Of a stretch of 64,000 nucleotides of DNA, positions 13,201 to 28,200 are shown one piece after another. The notes under the pieces were generated by a model. It was not told where the DNA came from, did no database searches, and saw nothing but the letters and a program-made list of their open reading frames with translations. The DNA comes from Notamacropus eugenii (taxonomy: Eukaryota; Chordata; Mammalia; Diprotodontia; Macropodidae): NCBI RefSeq assembly GCF_028372415.1, contig NC_092876.1, positions 218,289,528 through 218,353,527 on the forward strand, in the 5' to 3' direction. Numbering within the stretch: the stretch's first letter is position 1; every line of letters starts with the position of its first letter. A program made the position numbers and the translations under genes.

Positions 13201-16200
13201 GTGCAATGGTAAAGATGTGGTGGTGTGGTGTGTTCGTCCTTCGTTGCCAAAGAAGGCCATGCCATCAAAGAAATGATGACAGGACTTGCACTTGACTTTG
13301 TTTTGAGTGAGGGAGGGTTGTGCAAGGTCACCAGCCTCACTTCTCCTCCAGAACCATCTGAATCCAGTGACCAGATATTCATCAGGATGACTGGAGATGA
13401 CCCAGGATGAGGCAATTGGGTTAAGTGACTTGCTATTGATGAATACTGCTTGTAAAAAAAGCCTTCTTGCTCCCAACTAATGCCCTCATTGAAGATGCCC
13501 CCAACTGATGCACTGGTGACCCTCAAACACTTTGCATAGATAGGATAATAGGCACAAAGGTTGATAGTCACTGATGTTCTATTCATCAACTTTTTAGGTA
13601 CTAAGAAAGTCTGAAATTTCTTTTTTCCTTTGGCTTTGGCATCTCCTCCTCGTTAAGATATTTAGCATATCAGTCCCTTAATACCCTCCCAACTATATCA
13701 CCTCTAGAGACTTCTATACATACTTCATCTGACACAATGTATCATTAAGGCAATATTCACAGCACTAATGGTGACTACGAATATGCTTGCAAAGTATAAC
13801 AGACTCTCTATGTAGAAGGCAGAAGAAAAACATTTACTGAGACTCCAGAAAGACAACTCCTCAAAAAATAAGCCAAATCCATCATAGTAGTCAATTAGTC
13901 AATACACATTAGCACTGCAGGGGACAAAGTCATTCCCAACACCGGGCCCCCCCCCCCCCCCCCCCCGCCCCCATAAGGCCTCTAAACAAACACTCCCAGG
14001 CTTAGCTGTCCACTTGCCTGTGTCCTCTCTCTCTCTCTGCCCTAACTGCTTACTCACTTCCTCACTTCCTCTCAGTTCTGCTCCCCACTTTCTGTTCCAC
14101 CCATTAGCAAGCTCCTCCCACCAGATGGGACTTAGGCTTCCATATGATTTAAGCAGGTCACATGAGCCTATTAATGAATCGGAAAGATCTTCCCATTTAA
14201 ACTACCTTTACGCACAGCTACTCTCCCCACTCCAAACTTTGTTCACTTTAGTGCCTTGTCTACCTTCTTGATAAGTACATCTGGAACAGGGAGATTAGAG
14301 TAAAAGTATGGTGGTACCATGTGCCTTTACAGACAAAGTAAGTTGTTAAAAATCTTTTGCAAATCTTTTTCATTTTTCTTCTGTTTATAGTTTTGTGGGG
14401 TTTTTTTTAACTCTGAATTCCCTCTGGATGACTTTACTTAATTAGATATGTTCATGAGCTTTCTCTAGACTGGATTTACTCTTCTCTGCTTTATGAGACT
14501 ATATTGCTCATAATCAACTATAATCCTTCTTCATGAGATTTTATAAATGACTTTATATTCTAACCTGGTGTTGCCTTTGGCAACCGCCTCTCCCTGGCAA
14601 GCAAGCTAGATATTTGCTAACTAGGGTGTTTTCTAGGCTCTTTTAGTATTCTTGTGGCAATTAATTAATACTGTTTAAACTTATAGCAACTAATTTACAG
14701 TGCTTAAATGGTGAAACAAAGGAATTTATATTTGATCCTATATAAAAGAAAGGCTCTAGAGTTTACTGAGTAAGTTTGGGACATGGTGATATGCGTGATT
14801 TAGGAAGATATCTGGCAGTTAGACTAGATGAGTGAAGCTCAAAGAAGCCTATCACCAGAAATTTGGACAGTAAGTGTTAAACTGCTGTATTATCAGGTTC
14901 ACAACAACTCACGAAGATGGTATGAAAAGGCTTTGATCTATGCCAATAAAAGAAATACTCAAATTAGTGAAGTCACAGGTCTTGTGAAATTTGAAGCAGT
15001 AGTTAAAGCACTTGAGAACACACACTAAAGCAGAAAAAAGACTGAATAAATTTATTATCTTATTTGTCTTTTAGATTAAACTAAGTTTAAAGGATAGTAC
15101 CCTAGCATTTTTTTTAACTCATATACATGTAGCAGTACTAGATGCTCAAATACTTACAGGTTCATATACAATCACAGATTTGTCCACAGATCTTTAAAAA
15201 AAGAGAAAGGAAAAATTTGTGTGAATATTTTTATAAACAGGGAAAATTTTAAATTTACCAAAAGTGTATTTAAAATATTACAAATTTAGTAAGGAGAAAC
15301 AGAAGTTTAAAAAAATATTTTTTTTTCAAAAGGAAAAAGCATACATAAGTAATATAAAAATATATAACACAGAATATAGATTATAATAGCAAATCCTTCT
15401 AATGGTATAAAGGTTCATACATGATCAACTTTTCAAATACAAAATTACTCTACAAAATGGAAAATAACCTTATTAAAAGATTAATATGTGTTAGCTGCAA
15501 TTTGCTATAACTAGTTATAATTAGAACAGATATCTGATGCAAAAATTTTTTTAAACATTTCTATTTCTTGAAAAGTAACATCACAAAAGGATAAAACATT
15601 ACAAAAAGTTGTTGTTTGGTAAGCATGTATGACTGAATAATTCTACATTTTGACTTTGTTCCTCTTTTTAAATACATAATTCTTAATGGTCCTATGGTCA
15701 CATGGACTATTCTTAATAGTAGCCACTTGAGTTTATTTTAAAGGGCAAAAAAAGTCTTTTATAAATAAAGTTTTATAAATTAATAGGAAGCATAAGTACT
15801 CTATTTTTTCTCTTTAAGAAAGCATATCAAAATTTTAATCATCCCTACTACAGGTTCAAAGCAGCTAAAACAAGTTATCTAAAACAAAGAATGTGACCAA
15901 CATATCCTCTAGCAATAATGATATTGTTTTACTTGCTTTAACACAGTAGCTCAAATGGCTGAACAAATTATGGTGTTTGAATGTAATGAAATACAACTAT
16001 GCTATAAGAAATGACAAAAGGGACAATTTCTGTTAAACATGAGAAGGCACAAGAATTTATGCAGAGTGAAATCAGGAGAACCCAGAGAACAATTTATACA
16101 ATAACAACAACACAAATACAAACTACTAAAGACATCTAAGAATTCTAATCAACCATGACCAACCATGACTCCAAAAGACCAATGATAAAAAAATGGCATC

Positions 16201-19200
16201 TATTTCCAAACAGAAGCGATGAGCTCAAATAAGATAGGCATTTTTGGACATTAAAAGTGTGATTTGTTTTATTTGATTATGTAGATTTGATACAAGAGTT
16301 TTGGGTTTTTTTCAAGTTTTTTAGGGGGCAAAGAGACTTGAGAAAGAGGAAGCTGAATAAGTTAATAAGATTAACAAAATTTTAAAAAGGAAAGTAAGAA
16401 AAGGAAATTGAGGGATATTAAAAAATTCACTGAAGAGAAGTGAAGTCAGTAGAAAACACAAACAAAACAAGATAGCTCTGGTAATAACTTGTTAAATTGT
16501 AAAGGAGCAAACTATATGTGGTGCAGATTCGCAGCAGTGTGTGCAATCATGAAATCTTGCTAACACTACAAATTTATGTCACATTAACGTTAACTGGGCC
16601 CTCTCCTCTGCAAGGTATTCCTTTTATACCTCTTTAACTGATTCCATATCCCAACTGTCACAGTAACTTTTCTAAATTTTTTCATCCCTCCTCAAACCTC
16701 ATGGAGCTTCTCCTCCTGCCACCTTCTCACTCAGCTGAGGACCTGCTCATATTTCACTGAAAAAAAACTGAAGTGCTTTTCACAGAGCATTATCAATTCC
16801 TCATCTCACATCACAGGAAATACAGACAAAGAGAAATTACAGCATCATGATGGATAGGCTACAATTTCAATCTAAACAAAACAAAAAAAACAGTAAATGA
16901 GAACCCCTCAGAGAACAAGGTTCATTAATTTCACACACTGAACAAATTTAAAAGTGAGCCTATTTCATCATACAAGTAATAATTTCTTTATGTTATTTCC
17001 TAAGAGGACAGTCTTTGAACTTGAAAATTGAGCTCACTTTATTATATTGCCACTCTTCCCTAACTCAAAACATAATTAAATCACAAAAACCAAATTAAAT
17101 CGCTTACCCTGAAACTAACATTTGACCATCATAAGAAAAAGCACAAGACAGAACTGGAGCACAGTGTCCACTCAGTGTACATTTATACTTCAATTCAAAA
17201 CCTGCAATTAACATAGTAAGAAAAATTATAAAATAATATTTAGAACTTTAAATGCTATTTATTGAGAGCAAAAACTTTTAAAACATTCTGATAAATTTTT
17301 AGGCACAAATCTCGTTGTTGAAGTACATACATATGTGTATCGATCTGTTTTAAATACCTAAAACAAAGTTAACTATGAATATTTTAAAGTATTATCTTAA
17401 CAAGCAAGGGAAAATGTACATATTTTTACTAACGTGCCTAAAATAAAACTGGGTACCAACAAAAGAAATTTGGCTTTTTTCTTCAACAGACCATTGCTCA
17501 ATCTCAATAAATGTTTTCTAGGTAATCAATAGTTGAAATCTTTAAGGGAGATAATGAAAAATAGATTGCAAAAGATATGAAAAAAGTACATCAATGCTCA
17601 ACCAACTATTTCTAAATGTTTTTTTCCTTTCTAAGTTATAAATTTCACTTAGTAATATAAAGTTCTGTTTGTAACTCACCCAAACACAAAATAATCATGA
17701 ATGGAAATAAATATTTCAAACTATTCAAAAATTGGTGTTACTTAATAATCATTCTTTATTTCACTTTTAAAGGATTCTGATTTAGTCAGTGAATATTTTC
17801 TTTACCAATGCAGATTACAACCCTTCCATGACTGTTTTACAAATTGGTATAATTCATATGTGTACACACACACACAAACCAAAAAAACAGGAAACAAATT
17901 AGTTGCTCATTAAGAGAGAAGTAGGTGATTCTTAGAAACAATTTGGAATTATGCACAAAACTGTGACCAAGCTACTAATATCCAGTGATAGCCAGTATTA
18001 GGTGTATCTCCCCCTTAAACTCTCCACCCCAACAGATCAAAGAAAGAGGAAAAGGGCCCATCTAAACAAATATATTTACAGAAGCTCTTTCTGTAGCGGG
18101 CAAGAACTGGAAACTGAAGGGATGCTCATCAACCAGGTAAAGGAAGAACAAGTTACATGAATGTTACGGAATGTTTGTGCTGTAAGAAATGATGAAAGGG
18201 ATGGTTTCAGAGAAATCTAGGAAGATTACTATGAAGTGATGATGCAAAGCAAAGTGTGCAGAACTTGGGGGACAATTTATACAATAACAATGATATTATA
18301 AAGAAACAACTTTGAAAGATTTTTGGAATTCTGAATAAAACAATGCCCAATCATAATTCCAGAGGACTCATAATGAAGCATGCTCCCCACTTTCAAAGAC
18401 AAGGGTGATGGACTAAAAGTATAGCTTGAACATTTTTTTTTGATGTGGCCAATGAGGGAATTTGTTTTGCTTGAAGATACATTTGCGTAATAGGTTTTGT
18501 TTCTCTTGCTTTCTCAGTAGGTGTGTTTCAGGGTGGGGGAAGGTGTGGATTGAGAGAAACAGAATGTAAACTTAAAACGATATTGAATTTTTTAAATAAA
18601 AGAAAAAAAATTTTAAAAAGAAAAATAGCTGAACAAATTATGATATATGTAATGAATAAAACTAAAATACTGCAAGATAAGAAATGATGACCATGAGAAA
18701 TTCAGAGAAGTATGGGAAAATGTGGGAAAAAACAAGTATGAACTTATGCTGTGTGAAACAGACAGGAAAGGAATATACAGAATATCTACAGTAACGTGAA
18801 CAAAAAATGCTAACAGCTGAGAGACTGTAATGGTCAATCTTGGTCCTGAGACTGAAATGATGAAAATACTTTCTTCCTCTCAGATCAGGGATAAGGGACT
18901 ACATATTTGTAATGTTGTAAATCAATGAGGTCATTATATTAGTAATTTTTACTTAACTATTTTTCCTGCGTTCTAACTTTTTTTTTCTATGTTCAAAGGA
19001 GGCAGAGGAAGGTTATATCAAGAAATGAATGGCCTGGAAAAAAAATGAAAAGGCATCAACACAATTTTAAAGAAAAGAGAAGACAAGAAAAAAATCTAAC
19101 ATTTTACTTAGAATATTTCCTATTTTTAAAGAAAACTGAAAAACTCATATATAAAATAATCAAGATGCTTTATTTTGTAAAAATTGTGCTAAAAACCAAT

Positions 19201-22200
19201 CAATTTAAACTGGGAATAAAAGCTTAATTTCAGTTTACTATCACATTGATTTTGACATACTGGTTTGATATGTTAGCTACGTACCTCTAATGTGAACAAC
19301 TACCAATTGAACAAAACCATGCTTTTCATTCTCACCCCTACTTCCAAAGCCTCCATCCCTCAGGTCTTTCCCAGGCCATTACCCCTGCATTGTCTATACT
19401 CTCCTCCCTTTTCCCCAACTTGATAACTCTGACAAACAAATTCAATTCAAAGTCCTCCATTCTTGAGTGTCTTAACCCCTTATTCTATTTTTCCTCACCA
19501 AGGTTCAGCCTTGAATTACTAAGCTGCCTTCATTCCTACTCATGAGCTACTGAGCAAAGCTGAAGAAAACTGTCTAACTGTGCTGAGTAGGGCCACTTAA
19601 AAATTATGCTGCATAAACTCGACTGGATCCTCACTGTGTACCTTCCTAATCAGTTCACTATTCCACTCATTCCACAGGGGCTTTTTAAGAAATTAACTTT
19701 TCCTCTCTCCTCAAATCCTTCATATCTTCCCAACACTCTTAGATAAGAACCTTGCCTTATATTTTACTGGAAAGCTTAAGAGATTTTCTGAAAGTTCCCT
19801 CTTACTTAATTCTCTTCATCTCACATCACTCAAATGCCTTCTGCCATTACCTTCTTCACCTGCCTCACATAAAGACATGGCCCTTCTTCTTACTAAGGCA
19901 AATTCCTCTACATGTACAAGTGATTCATGACTCCATCCACCAGTCAAGTATTCTTTATTGTCTTAACTTTCACTTACTTTCAATTTCTGTTTATGGACTG
20001 CTTCCCACTGCCTACAGTGTGCCCAGTGTCTCTCCAGTATTCAAAAAACTCACTTGATACATCTATTCCCATTAGTTACCGTCCCATACCTCTCTTCCCT
20101 TCTGTGGCTAAACACTTTGAGAAGGGTATCTACAACTGTTGCTAACACTTCGCTTAACTTTCATTCTCATCTTAATTCTTTATAGAATTCTAATCTTATC
20201 ATTCAACTTAGATTGTTCTTTCCAAAATCACCACTGAGCTCTTAATTGCCACATGTAATGACTTATTCTGAATCCTTACCATTCTTGTCCTCTCTACAGC
20301 TTCTGACCCTGTTGATGACACTGTTCTGTCCTGGTACACCTCTTACCTGACTGCTCCTCCTCCATTTTCTTTGCTGGATTTTCATCTAGGTCATACCACT
20401 AACTGTGGGTGTTCCCCAAGGATCTGTCCTGAGTCCTTTTTTTCTCCCTATAAACTATTTCACTTGGTGATCTCACCAGTGCCATTACCTATGATATGCC
20501 AATCTATAATAATGATTCTCAGATTTAGTTATCCAGTGCTAACCTTTCTCTTCTGACCTCCAGATTCATATTTCCAAACATTCTGAAGTGAATGATCCAT
20601 ATTTATCTTAAACTCATCACATTCAAAATGGAATTCATTCTCTTTCCTCCCAAACCCTCCTCTCTTTCTAACTTTCTTATTTCTGTAGAGGGTACCAACA
20701 TACTCCTAGTCACCCACTTTTGTAACTTAGATGTCATTCTTGATACTTTACTCTCTCCCTTCTCCAGCAAACAATCTGTGGTCTGTTGCTTCTACTTTCC
20801 TAACATCTCTTATTTGACATTAAAAGCCTTACAAAAACACTATCTTTAGTTTTCATATACAACTTACATACTTGAAGACAATCCAACTCCTGACTCAAGG
20901 CATTTTCACTGGCTGTCCCCCTATACCTAGAATACTTTCCCTCATCTCTGTCTTCTGGCTTCAGTGGCTTCCTTTAAGTTCCAGCTAAAATCCAACCTTA
21001 TATAAGATGCCTTTTGCAATCCTCTTTAACACTAATACCTTCCTTAGTAGATTATCTTCAGATTATCCTGTATAGACCTTGCTTGTGCATAGTTGTTTTC
21101 ATGTTGTCTCTCCCATTAGAATGAGCTCCTCAAGAGCAGGGATGGTCTTTTTTGCCTTTCTTTGTATCCCCAGAGCTGCTGACTATAATGCTAAGACCAG
21201 AAGAATCTCAATCATGAAATATAAAATTACATATCCCTCTATCTAGATGTGGCTCAAACCAATTCATGATTAACAGTCTCTTTTCCATGAAAACTTATGA
21301 TCAAAAATCTTAGCTGGAACAGACCTCAGAAGCTATCTGGTCCAAATCCCACAGACGCAGAAAGTGCGGCCCATGGAGGTAAAGTGATTCGCAAAAAGCC
21401 ACACAGGTTGCTCTTGTACTTGTAGTCAGATACCATTTGCAGTCTGCTATTTGTCTTTCCGTTCTTTACCCTTTAGATTAAGCCTTAGTAAGCTTATTAC
21501 TGAAATCTGTTGCTACTTCACCTTTCCAGCAGTCTATAGCTAAATCAAAAGGTTTTAAGTATTCTGATGCTTCAATCATAATGAATCTTTCTACTTTTCC
21601 TCTTTACTGTTTATTCTCTTTGGAGTATTCTGGTATGTTCTATTCTCTGCATACAATGATCTTGATCTGCTGCGTGTGACTCATTTCTATAGGTCTCAGT
21701 TCCCTTGTCTGTAAGATGAGGGGGTTTTATGAATATATAATCCTATAATTCTGTGTCCTGGAGTGAGAATCAACAAGAAATAGAGAACGATTAAATATGC
21801 AGCGAGAAGGTAGAGTTGAGAATGATTCCAAGGTTGCAAACTTGGTTTACCAGAAGAATAGTGATAAAATGTAGGAACATTAAGCTTCCAAAAGAAATGC
21901 AAGCTATCAACAACCATATAAAAGAATGTTCCAAATCACTAACAATATAAGAAATGCAAATAGGAACAACTGAGGTTTTATCTCATATCCAATAGATCAG
22001 CAAAGAGGATAAATATCACAATTGTTGGAGAAGCTACAAAAGGAGAGGTACATTAATGCACTGTTGGCAAAACTCTAAAATGATCTGGAACAATTTGGAA
22101 CTATTTCCAATAAACTGTCAATGCCCTTTGATCCAACAATGCCAATAATAGCCATATACTCCTAAAAAGTCAAGACAGAGGGAAAATACCCATATGTGGA

Positions 22201-25200
22201 AAAATATTTAGAGCAGGCCTTTTTGTGGTAGCAAAAGATTGAAGAATTAGAGGTTGGAGAATGGCCAAACAGTGGTATATGAATATAATAGAATGTTATT
22301 TATCAGAAGACAAATATGAAGAATTCACAGAAACTTGGGAATATTTTAATGAACTTATATGTAACGTAAAGAACAAAATCAGAAGAAAACCTATGCAAAA
22401 ACCACAACAATGCGAAAGAAAACAACTTTGAAAAGACTTCAGAATTCTAAAGTCAATTATATCAGAAAACTAACAGAAGTACACAATGAAACACAGACTT
22501 TCTTTCTCTTCATTATAAACTAGAAAATCATGAACAAAGGAAGCTACATAAGTGTTTGTATGTGAAAATCAATATGTAAATTGAAACCTCAAATTATAAG
22601 GGCAGGGTGTGGTAAAAGGAATACTGTGAGCCAAGAACTAAATTCATTGAGAGAGGAGGGACCCTCATGGGGGCAGAAGAAAACAGTCACAGGAATGTAG
22701 GTAGAATGATATATCTGGATTCAATGAATCTCAAAATAGGTCAATTAGAGGTTGCTTGCTAAATGATGGTGGTAGGAGGAGAACAGAGTATGGAACAAGA
22801 AATATATCTTTTCCTCTTCCTGCCCAGAGTGCTGGGAAAGGGAAGGGTGAGGAGGGGCAGGAGTGAAGGTATATTCCATATTGGAGAGGACATCAAGGGA
22901 TACAGTATTATCTGGGAGAAGACAGGTTTTGTGAATTGCAAGGATACAGGAAGAACATGAAACAAACAGGTCTAAAATGAAAGGTAATTTGTAAATAACA
23001 GAACAGACTTTCAGGGGGTGACTACCCCTGGTAGTCAGTTAGTCAATAAACATAAAAGTTCCTACTGTGTGCTACGTACTGTGCTGAAAGACTGAAGACA
23101 GTCTTTCCTCTAAAATAGCTCACATGGGGGAGAAAACATGCAAAAAAGTATCCACAAATAAGGTAAAGACAGGATAAATTAGAAATAATCAACAGAGGGG
23201 AGACACTCTAGTGCCTTAATTCTAATTAAGGGGGCCTGGGAAAGGCTTCCTATTAAAAAGTAGAATTAGCTGGGATGCAAAAGTAGCCAGAAGAGACAAG
23301 AGGAAAGGATGAAGAGGAAGAATGTTCCAGGAAGTGAAAGTAGACAAATGCTTGGAGTCAGGAGACAGAGTGTTTTGTTCAAGGAACAGCAAGAAGGCAG
23401 GTGTCACTGGGTCAAAGAGTATGTGAAGGGGATGTTATGAAGGTTTTTGAACACCAAATAATGAATTTTATATTTGATCCTGGAGGTGACAGGGAGCCAC
23501 TGAAGTTTATTGAGGGGGATGGGAGGAGACATGGTCAAATCTGTGCTTTAGAAGATCACTTTAACAGCTGAGTGGAAGATGGAATGGAGTGGAGAAAAAT
23601 CTGCAGCAGGGAGACCAACCAGTAGACTATTACAACAGTCTAGGTATGAAATGATGGGGGCCTGTACCAGGGTACTGATGTCAGTGGAAAAGAAAAGAAC
23701 GAAAGAAGTATATTTTAGTGATGGTGCAAAGGTAAAATCAACTGGCTTATGCAACAGATTGGATATCAGATATGAGAGAGTGAGAAGTGAAGGACAACAT
23801 CTATGTTGTGAGCCTGGGTGTCTGGGAAAATGGTGGTGCCCTCTACAGAAATAAGGAAGTTAGGAAGAGGAATGGGGTGGGGGGCAGAGAGGAAGATGAG
23901 TTCAGTTTTGGATACGAGGAGTTTAAGAGTTTGAGATGTCCTACAGACAGCTGAAGATGTCTAGAAGTTGAGGGTCTATAAGATGTGAGCAGCGACGTTA
24001 GGAGCTGGAAAGAACAGGAATGAAGAGAATGGAAATCATAGTTTGGATGAAGAACAGGGTTTGGGATTGCAAGGCAGAAAGAGGGGTGGAATAACAATAG
24101 ATTGTGATCACATAACAGAATTTCAGAGTTTATAAACATGGAAGTGGTGCATTTGCAAGTGATGGCAAGATGAATATCTTTGTGTGTGGCTGAAGAATAG
24201 GTCATATGAAAAAAGTAAGCTGAGAAACTGTGAGGTTAGGGTGCTTAAGGGAGCATTACTATGTATCATACTGAGTATGATAGCAGCAGTTGAAAAGAGA
24301 AAGACTGTAAACCAGACACCAAATTCTTTAAGGAAGAAAGGGGAGTGTTCCAGAGATCTACAGACAACAACCACCAGGATTTTGACTGCAAGGCAGATGC
24401 AGATTTTAAAAAGACCTCAAAGGGGACGATGGTAGTAGGTAAAGAATATGGCGAGAGGGGGCAAGGGAGTATTTCAACATCTCGACTTCAACCAGTGAGT
24501 TGGAAGGAATGAGAGCAAAAGTACATTCAAAGCTGAAAAGGGGAGTTTGTATCTAGATCCCTCAGAGCTAAAGATGGAAGGTATGGGAAAGGAAAAGATT
24601 TAAGTTTACTGCTTATGGAGCAGGCATTCCAGAGCACAGGGTTGAACACATGAGTAGCTTTGAAGCAGGACACTGGAAGGTGTGGAGCATATGGGTTGAG
24701 GTGGATGGAAATAAGAGATTAGGCAGTTGGCGATGGAGAATAAAGTTTGAATCATCAGAGTTAGGATTCAGAATCACCAGGATGGGGAAGGTACAGGCAG
24801 AGAGGAGTCCGTTAATCCCTGAAGAATAAGTTCAGGTATGTTTTCATTGTCCACAGTGGTTTGGCCTCAGGCTGGAGTTCTCACAGGGTCTTAAACTGTT
24901 TAGTAGAGGGAACAATGAAAAAATAGGACAAAGTGGGATGAGCACATACAAGGTTGTGGCTGACATGGATGTGTACATAAGCACTAGTAAAGGCCTTGAT
25001 TACCACATGCCTGGACCATTGTAATAGCTTCAATAAGTTTTCAAAGAATATGAAGAATAATTTCTATTGTGTATTAATCTTGTAAAAACAAACAAAACTC
25101 CAGAAACTCTATATTGCCTTCCAAGTTCAAACTCCTTTTCCAGGGATTCAAAGCATTATATAAGTTGTTAGCACACTACTTTTCCAACTCAACTGAATAC

Positions 25201-28200
25201 CAACTAATATGCTGTTTTCTTGTCACTTTGCTACGACTACCAGAATGTCGTCCTTCCTTTATTAATCTGTTGAATTTGTATTTATCCTTTAAAATCCAAT
25301 TCAAACCCAAAGGAAGCTTTCAATCAAGAAATGTTTATTAAGTCCCCTCTATATGCCAGGCACTGTGTTAGGGATACAAAGACAAAAAAGAGACAGAGTC
25401 CCTGCCCTTAAGGAACTTACACAATGTCTGGAGAGAAAACAAATACATATATAAGCATATAGAAAATAAATACATAAATAAATACAGGATAACTTGGGGA
25501 GGAGACATGCCAGATCTCTGATCCTCTCAGAAATAATCTTTCCCTTCAATCTTTCCCTCACTTAGTACTTTGCTTTGCAACTCTTTAGTGAAGTTATCAT
25601 TTAATATATATTGCAGTTATCTGTGGTTTATCATATTCCCTGACTATACTGGAATTTTCATGAAGGGAAGAACATTTTATCTAATTTTTTTTTACCTCAC
25701 TCAAGGTCTACCACAATTCTCTTTGATGTAAATGATCTTATTTGGTAACAAACATTACATAAAAAGAGTTTTAGGATCAGTTTTAAGTTGCCTCGTCACT
25801 GTTTTTTAAAAAAAGAGTAATTAAAAAGTCATTATAATTCTTTGCATATAACTCTAGATGCATACATACCTAAGAAATCAGTAAGTGTAGTAACCCAAAG
25901 TTTGATCTGGCAATCTTGACCACATGATGCCATTCGGAAATATTGGGGACCATGCTCACCATCTGGTAAAATTCAATATTTTAAATGAATTGAAATTAAT
26001 GAAAAGGCTTAATGATCTAAGAAAACAGATTTTTTTTCATACTGAGATCTGATAATATCCCTATTCAAGCATTTTTTCTAAGTAGTATTCATTTACTTTG
26101 TTCCTCTAATATCAGAAAAAAGATGATTGCACAAAGTACATTAGACATCGTTTTGTGGACCCCCAAAATAACCAATTACGTTTCTGCAAGGGCATAGCTC
26201 TAGGTTCTACTTACAAGAGATAGAATATTTGTATATTTGCACTCATGCAGTAAGGAAGAAGAAATCAGATAGCAGGAGAAGGAGAGAGAAGGAGAACAGG
26301 AGAAGAGAGAGAAGACTGAACCTGGACAGGGAAGACTGGTATTTTTAGGACTGGGAAGGAGTTAGTATGGAGAATGGGTTGAATAGAGAATGAGAAGATT
26401 TGTTGGAATAACACCTTGTTAGAGGAAGCAAAGAATGGGATTAATGGTGCAGGTAAAAGAGTTAAACTTAACAAGGAACAGAAATAAATGTTCTGTAACA
26501 AGAAGGTAAAAAGACATTAAATTTTTTTAAAGAGTCAAGGGAGTTGAATGTCAGTTGCCCTCAATCATCTTAGTAAAGTAAAAGGACAAGACATCATGTA
26601 GGGGCATGTGGGTATGGATGAGGGTTTCTTTAAAAAGAGTAAGTTTTGATGTAATCACCATGGGGAATGACTCAGAAGGAATTGGAAGAGTGTACAGAAG
26701 AATTGTTAGCTGAACTGAGGTTATGCACCACAAATTTATAATGGATAAGAGTGAGTTCAATTTCATTACTGTATCCCAAGGATGAGGATTTTAAAGTCAG
26801 AAACATAAGATGGTTAAGAGGGCAATGAATTCTAAGGTTGTACCTAATGAAATACTGAGGCAGACCATGAAGTCAAGTTAGGGCTTGGAGATAATGCAAC
26901 CAAGAATGGGAGATATAGAGTAGACGAGGAATGGGTCAAAATAGGCTTCTTTTTTCCCTCACTTAATAGTATTTTATTTTTTCCAATTAAATGTAAAGAT
27001 AGTTTTAAACATTCACTTTTATAAGATTCTGAATTCCAAATTTTTTTCTTCCTCTCTTCCTTTCTTCCCAAGATGGCAAACAATCTGAGATAGGCTATAT
27101 ATGTATAATAATATTAAACATATTTCCACATTAGTCATGCTGTGACTAATCATTAGAACAAAAGGGAAAAATTGAGGAAAAAAAAGTGAAAATGCTTCAA
27201 TCTGCATTCAAACTCCACAGTTCTTTCTCTGGATGTGGATGGCATTTTCCACCAGGAGTCTTTTGGAGCTGTCTCAGATCATTGCATTGCTGAGAAGAGC
27301 TAAGTCTATCAAAGCTGAACATCTCACAATGTTGTCATTATTGTGTACCACGTTCTCCTGGTTCTGCTCACTTTACTCAGCATCAGTTCATATAATTTTC
27401 AGGTTTTTCTGAAATCTGCCTATTCACCCATTTACCTGCTCATTACAATCATGTACCACAACTTGTTCAGCCTTTCCTCAACTGATGGGCATTCCCTCAA
27501 TTTCCAATTCTTGACCACCACAAAAAGAGCTGCTATAAATATTTTTGTACACATGGGTGCTTCTTCATTTTCTACGCTTTTTGGGACACAGCCCTAGAAG
27601 TAGTATTGCTGGATCAAAGGGTATGCACAGTAAAACAGGCATTATTGATAAAATGAAGATCATCCAGCCTTTTAATTGCTCTTTTTTATTCCATATTAAA
27701 AATAATTTCCTGTTAAAAGGCATTTTAAAAAAAATCTCTATTACTAAAGACTTTATTCACAAAGAGTAATACCCTAAGCTGCTTTTTCTAATATTACAAA
27801 AACTCCTGGTCATAGCTATAACTGTTTTTTCTTCTCATGCTTAAAAAGAGCAACCGGTGACACTGTTCCAAATCTTTTCTACAAATCCTCAAATTATTTA
27901 CCCCTCTCCCACTCTTGGATAAATGATCAAGTCTACTTTGCTAAGACAGAGACCACACATAAATTCTCTCTTATCCTCTCCAATCCACTTTTTTCTTTGT
28001 ATCTATTTTTTCCCCCTTTTCTTGTGTCTGTGAAAGAACTGTCTCTTCTTTTTCTAAAGATGTCTCCACTTGTGAGCAATCAAATTCTTACCCCTTTTTT
28101 ATTATCTCCATCTTCTCTGGCATGTCCAATCTTTCTTCCTCACAAGTTTTTCTATTTTCACTTCAAATGTCATTATTATTCCTCCACTCTAAGAATCTTC

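Noticed and set aside
13191-13589. Overlapping open frames on both strands near 13.2-13.6 kb
   Set aside because: The sequence is a SINE body found at three places in the window, and the frames are not conserved among the copies.
13947-13972. Poly-C tract as an i-motif or G-quadruplex regulatory element
   Set aside because: A homopolymer run in a deep intron far from any promoter or exon, and long mononucleotide runs often vary or are assembly-dependent.
17860-17885. CA-rich tract near 17860 and ACAC tract near 31885 as notable microsatellites
   Set aside because: Only a handful of repeat units each, ordinary for an intron.
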